Assembly: GCF_036850765.1 (NCBI RefSeq)
Contig: NC_089492.1
Span: forward strand, 183,102,106 to 183,166,105
Direction of reading: 5' to 3'
Source: Saccopteryx bilineata
Lineage: Eukaryota; Chordata; Mammalia; Chiroptera; Emballonuridae
DNA length: 64,000 nucleotides
The notes beneath the pieces were generated by a model. It was not told where the DNA came from. It searched no databases and saw nothing but the letters and a program-made list of their open reading frames with translations. Both the position numbers and the translations under genes were made by a program. Shown piece after piece: positions 1-9,849 of the stretch. Each line of letters opens with the position of its first letter. The stretch's first letter is position 1.

Positions 1-1034
1 ACTTTGGGCTTCTTTTGTGTGTTTTTAATCTCTTTTGGCTATACAGAAGTTCCCCCAAAGGAGACTTTCATATTACACTTTAACAGCTCAGTTTACTTGC
101 TTCCTGGTTATTAGTAGGAATTTATAGTTCTTGGGTCTTGTTTTGTCACAATAAAGGAGGAAAAGTGAGTCAGAGGTATTCTGAATGGCAGAATATTGCT
201 GCATCCTCAGACGTTTCCCTTTGACAGAAAGCAAACTGGCATTCAACTTCTGACTGCAGAGGTTGGAGGGCCAACTGGGAAGTGGCCAGCCCTTTTCTCC
301 ACTTCTCAGATAACATTATTTCTTTGGAATAAGTTTGCAATTAAAATAAATTCTGATAATTTTGGGGGAAAAAATCTGCAGTATCTAACTGGGAATTAGC
401 TCTTAAAAAATAGTCATGATCATTTCTTTTGTTTTGTGTGTGTGGGGGGTATTTTATTTTAAATTACATGAATAGTTATTCTGTTATTAGAAACAAGGGA
501 TTTGGAACCAGACTAATAAGAGTGACTTATTAGAACTCACTTTTCATAAGTCACTTCTAAAGTCAAATGTTACAAGCTCCCTAACCCATGGCACAGCCCA
601 GCACAGTTATAAGGTAGGTGGGGTGGCCCAGAGAGAGACCCTTGAGAGGTGCATTCATTCATTCATTCACCCACCAATGTTTCTAGATCTAAGTCTGTTC
701 TGTGTCAGGGTCTCTTTTCATGGAGGCTGATTTTTGTCCTAAGACTAGACACAAAGAACGAAAGAAAAGGTTCTCATTTATGTGGAAAGGGGAGACCAGA
801 GGTGAAGAGCAACACTTGCTCCTGTGATTTTCATGAGCCTGTAATAAGATGTGCCTCCCATAACAGTCTGTCACCCAATATTTGGTGGTACTCATTATTT
901 TTGCCATTGTTACTCTGTATACTGAACATGCTCCTAGACCCTGTCCCCTTGTCCCCACATCTCCACATCCCCACACGTAGTGGACACTCAGCTGCCATTC
1001 CTAGACATTATGACTGTGGCCCCAGCAGAACCTC
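1..1034. other. MCUR1 intron 1, no feature recognised
   Basis: Apparently unique AT-rich sequence upstream of exon 2. It has a short (ATTC)n run at about 652-668 that may be the end of an old L2. No exon with splice sites and MCUR1 homology was found here. Confidence 0.6.
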
Positions 1035-1255
1035 TCAGGTTAAGAGCCTGGTTTGCCCACTGACTGGCAGTGTGACCTGGGACAATATCTCAACCTCTCT
1101 GAGCCTTATTTTCTTTATATTGGAAATTAAGACTCATAATAGACCTACATCCTGCATAAGATGAGTTGAAGATCAAATAAGTTACTGCATGAACAGCATT
1201 TAATACAATGCTGGGCACATGGCAAAGCACCTATAGATATTAACTATTTCTGTTT
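1035..1255 (+). repeat. MIR SINE (ancient)
   Basis: It follows the MIR consensus order: a GGTTAAGAGC-like head, the TGTGACCT core, 'aacctctctgagcctta', 'gatcaaataagtta', then 'caatgctgggcacatggcaaa'. It is diverged, as expected for a mammal-wide fossil. Confidence 0.75.
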
Positions 1256-1284
1256 CTATTGATCCATGTGATGGCAAGTTGTTT

Positions 1285-1480
1285 TGAGTGCCTTATGTAT
1301 ACCAAGCAGTGTTCTAACTGTTGCAGGTACAGTAGTGAACAAAACCAGACACACCCTGACCTTGCAGAGCTCGTATTCTAGGCAGATAAGGTGAACAATA
1401 AGCAAGTAAATATAATATCTGGTAAGGAGCAGTGCAGTGAGGAGCATTAAAGCAGGGTGGGGTATGCTGGTACAGGTGAT
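1285..1480 (-). repeat. Ancient L2/MIR-type fragment
   Basis: The pattern 'accaagcagtgttctaactg...gtagtgaacaaaacc...gcagagctcgtattctagg' resembles a common antisense L2-like 3' end. A similar piece ('aagccaggccctctgccag') lies at 1768-1790, immediately before the L1 insertion. The family call is tentative. Confidence 0.45.
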
Positions 1481-1821
1481 TAAGAAAAGGGGTAATATTG
1501 AGCTGTTCACCTCATATTTAAGGTTCTTCTTCTGGATCTTTGTAACTTGTTTTGGCCAACGAAATGTGAAGAGAAGTAGTATCACTTCTGAGTGAAACTG
1601 CAGAGCCACTGTGTGATTCTCCACATCCACCCCCCAAAAAAGGATCTCATTTATATAAAAAGGAAAGACAATAGGTGAAGCAGAGAAAGAAGTTGATCTC
1701 AAATTTTCTTTCTAGATAGTCTTATGATCCAGATCTTAGGAATGATACAGTTGATATTTTTTTGGCCTGCAATAAGCCAGGCCCTCTGCCAGATGCTAAC
1801 AATATAAAAATGCCTAAGATT

Positions 1822-4800
1822 CCTATATGAACAAACAAGAGAGAGCCGAAGTAAACCACTTAACTTCACACCTTAAGGAACTAGAAAAAGAAGAACAAAG
1901 ACAACCCAAAACCAGCCGAAGAAAGGAGATAATAAAAATCAGAGCAGAAATAAATGAAATAGAGAACAGAAAAACTATAGAAAAAATCAATAAAACAAGG
2001 AGCTGGTTCTTTGAAAAGATCAACAAAATTGACAAACCCTTGGCAAGACTCACTAAGGAAAAAAGACACAGGACTCAAATAAATAAAATCCAAAATGAAA
2101 GAGGAGAGATCACCACAGACATCATAGAAATACAAAGAATTATTGTAGAATACTATGAAAAATTATATGCCACCAAATACAACAATCTAGAAGAAATGGA
2201 TAAATTCCTAGAACAATACAACCTTCCTAGACTGAGTCATGAAGAAGCAGAAAGCCTAAACAGACCAATCAGCAGGGAGGAAATAGAAAAAACTATTAAA
2301 AATCTCCCCAAAAATAAAAGTCCAGGCCCAGACGGTTATACTAGTGAATTCTATCAAACATTCAAAGAAGACTTGGTTCCTATTCTACTCAAAGTCTTCC
2401 AAAAAATTGAAGAAGAAGCAATACTTCCAAACACATTTTATGAGGCCAACATAACCCTCATACCAAAACCTGGCAAGGATGGCACAAAGAAAGAAAACTA
2501 CAGACCAATATCTCTAATGAATACAGATGCTAAAATACTAAACAAAATACTGGCAAACCGAATACAACAACATATTAAAAAAATAATACATCATGATCAA
2601 GTGGGATTCATCCCAGAATCTCAAGGACGGTTCAACATACGCAAAACGGTTAACGTAATACACATATCAACAAAACAAAGAACAAAAACCACATGATCTT
2701 ATCAATAGATGCAGAAAAGGCTTTTGATAAAATACAACACAATTTTATGTTTAAGACTCTCAACAAAATGGGTATAGAAGGAAAATATCTCAACATGATA
2801 AAGGCCATATATGATAAACCATCAGCCAACATCCTATTAAACGGCATAAAACTGAGGACTTTCTACCTTAAATCAGGAACAAGACAGGGTTGTCCACTCT
2901 CTCCACTCTTATTCAACGTGGTGCTAGAAGTTCTGGCCAGAGCAATCAGACAAGACAAAGAAATAAAAGGCATCCATATCGGAAAAGAAGAAGTAAAGCT
3001 ATCACTTTTTGCTGATGATATGATCCTATACATCGAAAACCCGAAGGACTCCACAAAAAGATTATTAGAAACAATAAACCAATACAGTAAGGTCGCAGGA
3101 TACAAAATTAACATACAAAAGTCCATAGCCTTTCTATATGCCAACAATGAAATATTAGAAAACGAACTCAAAAAAATAATCCCCTTCACGATTGCAACAA
3201 AAAAAATAAAATACCTAGGAATAAACATAACAAAGAACGTAAAGGACCTATATAATGAAAATTACAAAGCATTGTTAAGGGAAATCGAAAAAGATACAAT
3301 GAGATGGAAAAATATTCCTTGTTCTTGGATAGGAAGAATAAATATAATCAAAATGGCCATATTACCCAAAGCAATATACAAATTTAATGCACTTCCCATC
3401 AAAATCCCTATGAGATTATTTAAAGAAATGGAACAAAAAATCATCAGATTTATATGGAACTATAAAAAACCCCGAATAGCCAAAACAATCCTAAGGAAAA
3501 AGAATGAAGCTGGGGGCATTACAATACCTGACTTTAAACTATATTATAGGGCCACGATAATCAAAACAGCATGGTATTGGCAGAAAAATAGACACTCAGA
3601 CCAATGGAACAGAATAGAAAGCCCAGAAATAAAACCACATATATATGGTCAAATAATCTTTGATAAAGGGGCCAACAACACACAATGGAGAAAAGAAAGC
3701 CTCTTCAACAAATGGTGTTGGGAAAACTGGAAAGCCACATGCAAAAGAATGAAACTCGACTACAGCCTGTCCCCGTGTACTAAAATTAATTCAAAATGGA
3801 TCAAAGACCTAAATATAAGACCTGAAACAATAAAGTACATAGAAGAAGACATAGGTACTAAAATCATGGACCTGGGTTTTAAAGAACATTTTATGAACTT
3901 GACTCCAATGGCAAGAGAAGTGAAGGCAAAGATAAATGAATGGGACTACATCAGAATTAAAAGTTTTTGCTCAGCAAGAGAAACTGATATCAAAATAAAC
4001 AGACAGCCAACTATATGGGAACTGATATTTTCAAACGACAGCTCAGATAAGGGCCTAATATCCAAAATTTACAAAGAACTCATAAAACTCAACAACAAAC
4101 AAACAAACAATCCAATAAAAAAATGGGAAGAGGACATGAACAGACACTTCTCCCAGGAAGAGATACAAATGGCCAACAGATATATGAAAAGATGCTCAGT
4201 TTCATTAGTTATTAGAGAAATGCAAATCAAAACTACAATGAGATACCACCTCACTCCTGTTAGATTAGCTATTATCAACAAGACGGGTAATAGCAAATGT
4301 TGGAGCGGCTGTGGAGAAAAAGGAACCCTCATTCACTGTTGGTGGGACTGTAAAGTAGTACAACCATTATGGAGGAAAGTATGGTGGTTCCTCAAAAAAC
4401 TGCAAATAGAACTACCTTATGACCCAGCAATCCCTCTACTGGGTATATACCCCAAAACCTCAGAAACATTGATACGTGAAGACACATGTAGCCCCATGTT
4501 CATTGCAGCACTGTTCACAGTGGCCAAGACATGGAAACAACCAAAAAGCCCTTCAATAGAAGACTGGATAAAGAAGATGTGGCACATATACACTATGGAA
4601 TACTACTCAGCCATAAGAAATGATGACATCAGATCATTTACAGCAAAATGGTGGGATCTTGATAACATTATAAGGAGTGAAATAAGTAAATCAGAAAAAA
4701 ACAAGAACTACATGATTCCATACATTGGTGGAACATAAAAATGAGACTAAGAGACATGGACAAGAGTGTGGTGGTTACCAAGGGTGGGGGGGGGAGGAAG

Positions 4801-5007
4801 GTCATGGGAGGGAGGGAGGGAGAGAGTTAGGGGGAGGGGGAGGGGCACAGAGAACTAGATAGAGGGTGACAGAGGACAATCTGACTTTGGGCGAGGGGTT
4901 TGCAAAATAATTTGATGACAAAATAACCTAGACATGTTTTCTTTGAATATATGTACCCTGATTTATTAATGTCATCCCATTACCATTAATAAAAATTTAT
5001 TTAAAAA
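1822..5007 (+). mobile_element. 5'-truncated young LINE-1 (L1 copy 1)
   Basis: The element starts inside ORF2, runs through reverse transcriptase and the C-terminal region, a polypurine 3' UTR (about 4770-4855) and 'aataaaaatttattt', and ends in poly(A). It is bounded by a 16-bp target-site duplication, AAAAATGCCTAAGATT (1806-1821 and 5008-5023), so this is one complete retrotransposition event with an ordinary 5' truncation. The target DNA was an L2-like fragment. It lies in intron 1 of MCUR1 in sense orientation. Confidence 0.95.
1827..4738 (+). pseudogene. L1 ORF2 remnant, reverse transcriptase, one frameshift
   Basis: The first frame (1827 to about 2690) carries the RT N-terminus ([30 protein letters not shown]). 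The second frame (to 4738) carries the RT core with the FADD motif ([14 protein letters not shown]) and the cysteine-rich C-terminus ([20 protein letters not shown]) ending at IGGT. The frames are offset near 2663-2690, where the antisense L1 copy at about 18955-18975 has one more base; a single-base deletion explains the shift. The endonuclease domain is missing by truncation. Very few other lesions suggest a recent insertion. Confidence 0.9.
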
Positions 5008-5023
5008 AAAAATGCCTAAGATT

Positions 5024-5535
5024 GACTGCTCTTGGATGTGTGTGCTAATAGATGATACAGATATGGAAATCATAGATATATGTAGTAAGGGCTATGCAGG
5101 AGCCATCAATAATGGGCTGAGAATACAGATAAGGAAGGGAGGAATGAAGGTTGCTCCTGGGCCTGGGTGGAGTTAGCAGAAAGAACTATACATTGTGTAA
5201 CCAGAACCAGAACATAATGAGTGCTTAGAAAGTTGTCAAATTAAATGAAGAGGGGTAAAGAGGATGCTTGAAATTTACCAGTTGAGAAAAGGGAACAAAT
5301 GAAAGTATGAAAGAAAGTTAAAGAAACAGAATAGTTTAGCTGGCTAAAGAGAAAGCTGAAAAGGTAAGTGTGAGCCAAGTGGGAACAGGCTTTGTATGCC
5401 TTGGCAAGGACCTCATAGGATAGGCTAGTGGTTTTTTTAACCTAAGAACCTTTTTTTAACCATTACACACACACATACAGATATTAGTTGTTGCATTTTA
5501 TATTTGTCAATCTGCCAGTAGTGTGTGCTACAGAG
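5024..5535. other. MCUR1 intron 1, resumed target sequence
   Basis: Sequence that follows the L1 target duplication. There is a short CA-rich run near 5464-5475. No coding or structured element is recognised. Confidence 0.5.
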
Positions 5536-5549
5536 CAATTATTGGATCT

Positions 5550-5888
5550 TTTTTTTTTTTTTTTTTTTTTACAGAGACAGAGAGAGAATCAGAGAGAGGG
5601 ATAGAGAGGGACAGACAGACAGGAACAGAGAGAGATGAGAAGTATCAATCATCAGTTTTTCATTGCAACACCTTAGTTGTTCATTGATTGCTTTCTCATA
5701 TGTGCCTTGACCGTGGGACTTCAGCAGACAAGTAACCCCTTGCTCGAGCCAGCGACCTTGGGTCCAAGCTGGTGAGCTTTGCTCAAACCAGATGAGCCTG
5801 CGCTCAAGCTGGTGACCTCGGGGTCTCAAACCTGGGTCCTCTGCATCCCAGTCCGACGCTCTATCCACTGCGCCACCGCCTGGTCAGG
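5550..5888 (-). mobile_element. tRNA-derived SINE, family A (antisense)
   Basis: On the minus strand it starts CCTGACCAGGCGGTGGCGC, has a B-box-like GGTTTGAGACC, the internal 'agcttgagc' units, 'cacatatgagaaagcaatc', and a CT-rich tail ending in poly(A) (poly(T) at 5550-5570 as written). Imperfect duplications flank it: CAATTATTGGATCT at 5536-5549 and CAATTACTAGATCT from 5889. Confidence 0.92.
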
Positions 5889-6211
5889 CAATTACTAGAT
5901 CTCTTGATCTCACTGTAACCAGAGCAACCCTACTCTTTCCAAGTAGCCAGTAAATTGGAAACTACAGCTCTGGGCTTACAGAGAAGAATCAGGTCTGTGG
6001 GTCCTGTCCATGTCATGTTGTTGCTTATTTTGCAGTTTCTTTTAGAGTGTTTAGGGGTAAAGGATTGAGAATAGGAGTTGATTAGCTGAAGTATCTTTCT
6101 GGTCATCTCGGACACCTACTGAGAAAAGCTTTGAACTTTGAGTCACTAGAAGACTATTATCTCTTCTACCACTCTTCTACAACACCTGGCATCATTGAAA
6201 AGGAAGGACAA

Positions 6212-6391
6212 GCCTGGCCTGTGGTGGTGCAGTGGATACGCTGAGGTCACTGGTTCAAAACCCTGGACTTGCCTGGTCAACGCACATATGGGAGTTGATG
6301 CTTCCTGCTGCCCCCCTTCTCTATCTCTCTCTCTCTCTCTTTCTCTCTCTCCTCTCTAAAAATGAATGAATAAATAAATAAATAAATAAAT
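6212..6391 (+). mobile_element. tRNA-derived SINE, family C, head partly deleted
   Basis: It begins GCCTGGCCTGTGGTGGTGCA, then lacks the usual 'aagcgtcgacctggaaa' between 'agtggata' and 'cgctgaggtc'. It continues with 'cacatatgggagttgatgcttcc', a CT-rich stretch and an (AAAT)n tail. Confidence 0.88.
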
Positions 6392-6521
6392 CATAAAAAT
6401 AAAGAAAGGGAAGACAGATATATAGCAAGATTTGCATATAGCTATGTTTATTACATTTAAATTAAAGGTTTTAATTTTACATTGCCCATCCTTTTTATTC
6501 TTTGCTATCAAAATGTCTTTT

Positions 6522-6830
6522 CTTTTTCTGTATTTTTCTGAAGTTGGAAACGGGAAGACCGGGATCCACCCGGCATGCCCACCAGAGGGCGATGCTCTGC
6601 CCATCTGGGGCATTGCTCTGTTGCAACCAGAGCCATTCTAGCACCTGAGGTAGAGGCCGTGAAGCCATCCTCAGCGCCCTGGCAAACTTTGCTCCAATGG
6701 AGCCTTGGCTGTGGGAGGGGAAGAGAGAGACAGGGAGGAAGGAGAGGGGGAGGGGTGGAGTCCGGGAATCGAACCCGGGACTCCTGCACGCCAGGCCGAC
6801 TCTCTATCACTGAGCCAACCAGCCAGGGCC
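6522..6830 (-). mobile_element. tRNA-derived SINE, family B (antisense)
   Basis: The minus strand starts GGCCCTGGCTGGTTGGCTCA, with 'gttcgattcccgg' as B box, the body 'ccaaggctccattggagca', and a terminal 'ttccaacttcagaaa' tail. Target duplications TATCAAAATGTCTTTT (6506-6521) and TATCAAGATGTCTTTT (6831-6846) differ by one base. Part of the head (cacaggagaagcgcc) is deleted. Confidence 0.92.
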
Positions 6831-6846
6831 TATCAAGATGTCTTTT

Positions 6847-7189
6847 TTAGTGTGATTATAATAGTAAGAAGCTATTATGTTTAAATGTCTTTCTTGGCAA
6901 AATTACAAATTGATACTGTAATTGCTCCATTTTTTAAAAAAACTTTTTTGAGGTTCATGAAATACAGAATCCAGGAAACCATTACTATGCTACTCCTTCA
7001 AATGAGCACCTTGAAATAAGTTTACAGAATGGGTTGGATCTGTGGTTAAGTGTACAGAAATTTATGAAAATAATATACAGATTGTTAGAACTCATCTCTC
7101 TAAAAATAGGCTTTAGCAAAGATATCATAAGGAGAGAAAATGACAGATCAATGTTTCTTATAAATAAGGACACAAAATCCACAAAAAAA
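6847..7189. other. MCUR1 intron 1, unassigned
   Basis: Between the SINE target duplication and recognisable L1M sequence. It may be older L1M sequence but nothing diagnostic was seen. Confidence 0.35.
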
Positions 7190-7856
7190 ATGCAAACAAA
7201 CTAAATCTTGCAATACATAAAAAGGGATATACACTATGACCAGATGGGATTTTGTGCCAGAAATACCAGGTTCATTTAACATCTGAAAATCAATTTATGT
7301 GATATACCATATTAACAAAATAAAGGACATGATCATCTCAAAAGGCAAAGAAAAGAAATTTGACAAAAATCAGCGCCGTTTCATGATAATAATAATAATA
7401 CTTGACAAATCAGGAATATAAGGGAACTGCATCACCTGATAAAGAGCTCTATGAAAAACCCACAGCTGACATACTTAATGGCAAAGACAGAATGCTTTTC
7501 ATCTAAAGTCGGGAGCAAGGATGCCTGCTCTCATAATTCCATTCAGCATTGTACTAGAAGCGCTAACTATTTCTATACACTAGCAATGAAGAATCTGAAA
7601 AATCTTTTAAAATTTTTAAAAATTCCCTTTACAGTAGCATTCAAGAAAATAAAGTACTCAGGGATAAATTTAATAAAACAGCATAGTTTACCCTCTGAAA
7701 CCTATATTATTATTATTATTATTAAAAACCTAAATAAATGTAAATACATCCCATGTTCATGGGTTGGAAGACTTTAATATTGTTAATATGGCATCACTTC
7801 CCCAGATCTACTACAGATTTAACACAATTTCTTTCAAAGTTCCAAGTGACTTCTTT

Positions 7857-8254
7857 TTTTTTTTTTTTTTTGCATTTTTCCGAAGCTGGAAACAGGGAGA
7901 GACAGTCAGATAGACTCCCGCATGGCCTCGACCGGGATCCACCTGGCATGCCCACCAGGGGGCGATGCTCTGCCCACCAGGGGGCGATGCTCTGCCCATC
8001 CTGGGCGTCGCCATGTTGCGACCAGAGCCACTCTAGCGCCTGAGGCAGAGGCCAAGGAGCCATCCCCAGTGCCCGGGCCATCTTTGCTCCAATGGAGCCT
8101 TGGCTGTGGGAGGGGAAGAGAGAGACAGAGAGGAAGGCGCTGCAGAGGGGTGGAGAGCAAATGGGCGCTTCTCCTGTGTGCCCTGGCCGGGAATCGAACC
8201 CGGGTCCTCCGCACGCTAGGCCGACGCTCTACTGCTGAGCCAACCGGCCAGGGC
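7857..8254 (-). mobile_element. Full-length SINE family B (antisense) inside L1M
   Basis: A complete ~400-bp copy flanked by a perfect 15-bp duplication CCAAGTGACTTCTTT (7842-7856, 8255-8269). It contains two tandem copies of the 'gcccaccagggggcgatgctct' unit (about 7948-7990). Confidence 0.95.
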
Positions 8255-8891
8255 CCAAGTGACTTCTTTACAGAAATTGATAACACTGATCCAAAAATTT
8301 ACATGGAAATGCAAGGGATTCAGAATAGCCAAAAGCAGTCTTGAAATAGAACAGAGTTGGAGGACTCCCTGATGTCAAAACTAACTACACGGTAATCAAG
8401 AAAATGTGGCACTGGCACAAGAACAAACACATAGATCAATGGAATAGAATGGAAGACCCAGAGATAAATCCTTACATTATAGTTTATTGATTTTTTGACA
8501 ATAGTCACAAGACAATTTTTAAGGGACAATAGTGCTGAGACAATTGAACATCCATATCATTCAGGAGAATGAGATTGAACCCCCATCTCACAACATATAT
8601 AAAAATTAACTTAGATGGATCAAAAACCCAAATGTAAGAGCTAAAACTGTAAATTAATTAAGAAGAAAACATAAGTTTGAATCTTTGTGTACTTGAATTA
8701 GCCAGTAGTTTCTTAGATATGACACCAAAAGCACAAAGAACAAAAATAAATAAATTGGATTTCAGTAAAATTAAAAACTTTTGTACTTCGAAAGGCACTA
8801 TCAAGAATGTGAAAGACAACTCACAGGAGAGAATATTTGAAATCATATGTATACAGAACTTTTATCTAAGTTTATATATAAAGAACTCTTA

Positions 8892-9099
8892 TGCCTGACC
8901 TGTGGTGGCACAGTGGATAAAGCGTCGACCTGGAAATGCTGAGGTCGTCGGTTCGAAACCCTGGGCTTGCCTGGTCAAGGCACATATGGGAGTTGATGCT
9001 TCCAGCTCCTCCCCCACTTCTCTCTCTCTGTCTCTCCTCTCTGTCTCTCCCTCTCCTCTCTAAAATGAATAAATAAAAATTAAAAAAAAATTTTAAAAA
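8892..9099 (+). mobile_element. SINE family C inside L1M
   Basis: TGCCTGACCTGTGGTGGCAC head, B-box GGTTCGAAACC, 'cacatatgggagttgatgcttcc', CT-rich region and A-rich tail. Perfect 12-bp duplication AAAGAACTCTTA at 8880-8891 and 9100-9111. Confidence 0.95.
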
Positions 9100-9377
9100 A
9101 AAGAACTCTTACACCTCAGCAATAAAAAGATAACCCAACTTTTTAAAATAGGCAAAGGGTCTGAATAGACATTTCTCCAAAGAAGACATACAGATGTTCA
9201 ATAAGCACATGAAAAGATGTTCTTTTGGGGTTGATGACAGTATACTAAAGTTGATTGTGGGGATGCTTGCACAACTCTGTAAATATACCAAAAACAATCA
9301 AATTGTATACTTGAAATGGATGAGTTCTGTAGTATATGAATTATAGCTCAATAAAAGTTATTGTAAAAAACAAAACA

Positions 9378-9608
9378 GCCTGACCTGTGGTGGCGCAGTG
9401 GATAAAGCGTCGACCTGGAAATGCTGAGGTCGCCGGTTCGAAACCCTGGGCTTGCCTGGTCAAGGCACATATGGGAGTTGATGCTTCCAGCTCCTCCCCA
9501 CCTTCTCTCTCTGTCTCTCTCTCCTCTCTCTCTCCCTCTCTATCTCCCTTTCTCTCTCCTCTCTAAAAAAAAATGAATAAATAAAATTAAAAAAAAAAAA
9601 AAACAAGC
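9378..9608 (+). mobile_element. SINE family C upstream of MCUR1 exon 2
   Basis: Canonical family C copy with head GCCTGACCTGTGGTGGCGCA, a long CT-rich stretch and an A-rich tail. Flanking A-rich duplications AAAAAACAAAACA occur at about 9365-9377 and 9613-9625. It ends about 120 bp before exon 2. Confidence 0.93.
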
Positions 9609-9729
9609 TAAAAAAAAACAAAACAATAGGCTCTTGAGGTATGCCTGATTACTTTCATGTTGCTGAGTTGCTTGTGTTCGTCATTAGGTCCTGTAAACTT
9701 ATTTCAAGGTGTTATCCTTTCCATTCTAG

Positions 9730-9849
9730 AACTAAGCCTCTCTGCTGGATGCCGACAGCTGGAGCGCAAACAGAGAAATTTCACTTCAGCGGGGAGCAGG
9801 AAGCTCTACTTTGACACACATGCCTTAGTGTGTTTGCTCGAAGAAAATG
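9730..9849 (+). CDS. MCUR1: MCUR1 exon 2
   Basis: A 120-bp exon preceded by the acceptor TCCATTCTAG and followed by the donor GTAATC. The first two bases complete a codon begun in exon 1 and the last base starts a glycine codon finished in exon 3. It encodes the segment ending [17 protein letters not shown], the start of the conserved DUF1640 domain. Reading continues openly upstream into the intron, so the acceptor rather than an ATG sets the start. Confidence 0.93.

Larger units (their letters stand above)
7190..9365 (+). repeat. Ancient L1M fragment, ORF2 3' half to 3' end, with two nested SINEs
   Basis: Diverged L1 ORF2 sequence follows the L1 order: 'aatacataaaaagg...accagatgggattttgtgccag', 'gatataccatattaacaaaataaagg', 'ttcatgggttggaagactttaatattg', 'ggcacaagaacaaacacatagatcaatgg', 'gacatttctccaaagaagacatac'. 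The end is an L1M-type 3' terminus ('tggggatgcttgcacaactctgtaaatatac' ... 'agctcaataaaag'). The frame is destroyed. SINEs at 7857-8254 and 8892-9099 interrupt it and date after it. Confidence 0.82.

Noticed and set aside
649..1164. 171-codon open frame in intron 1
   Set aside because: No similarity to a known family is evident; it overlaps a MIR fossil and lacks splice or codon-use support.
6508..6850. Open frames of 85-100 codons on both strands here and in every family B SINE (7906-8344, 20176-20846, 23245-23862, 33204-34368, 41754-42338, 56573-57016)
   Set aside because: They follow the GC-rich SINE body and repeat with the same residues in each copy; they are repeat composition, not genes.
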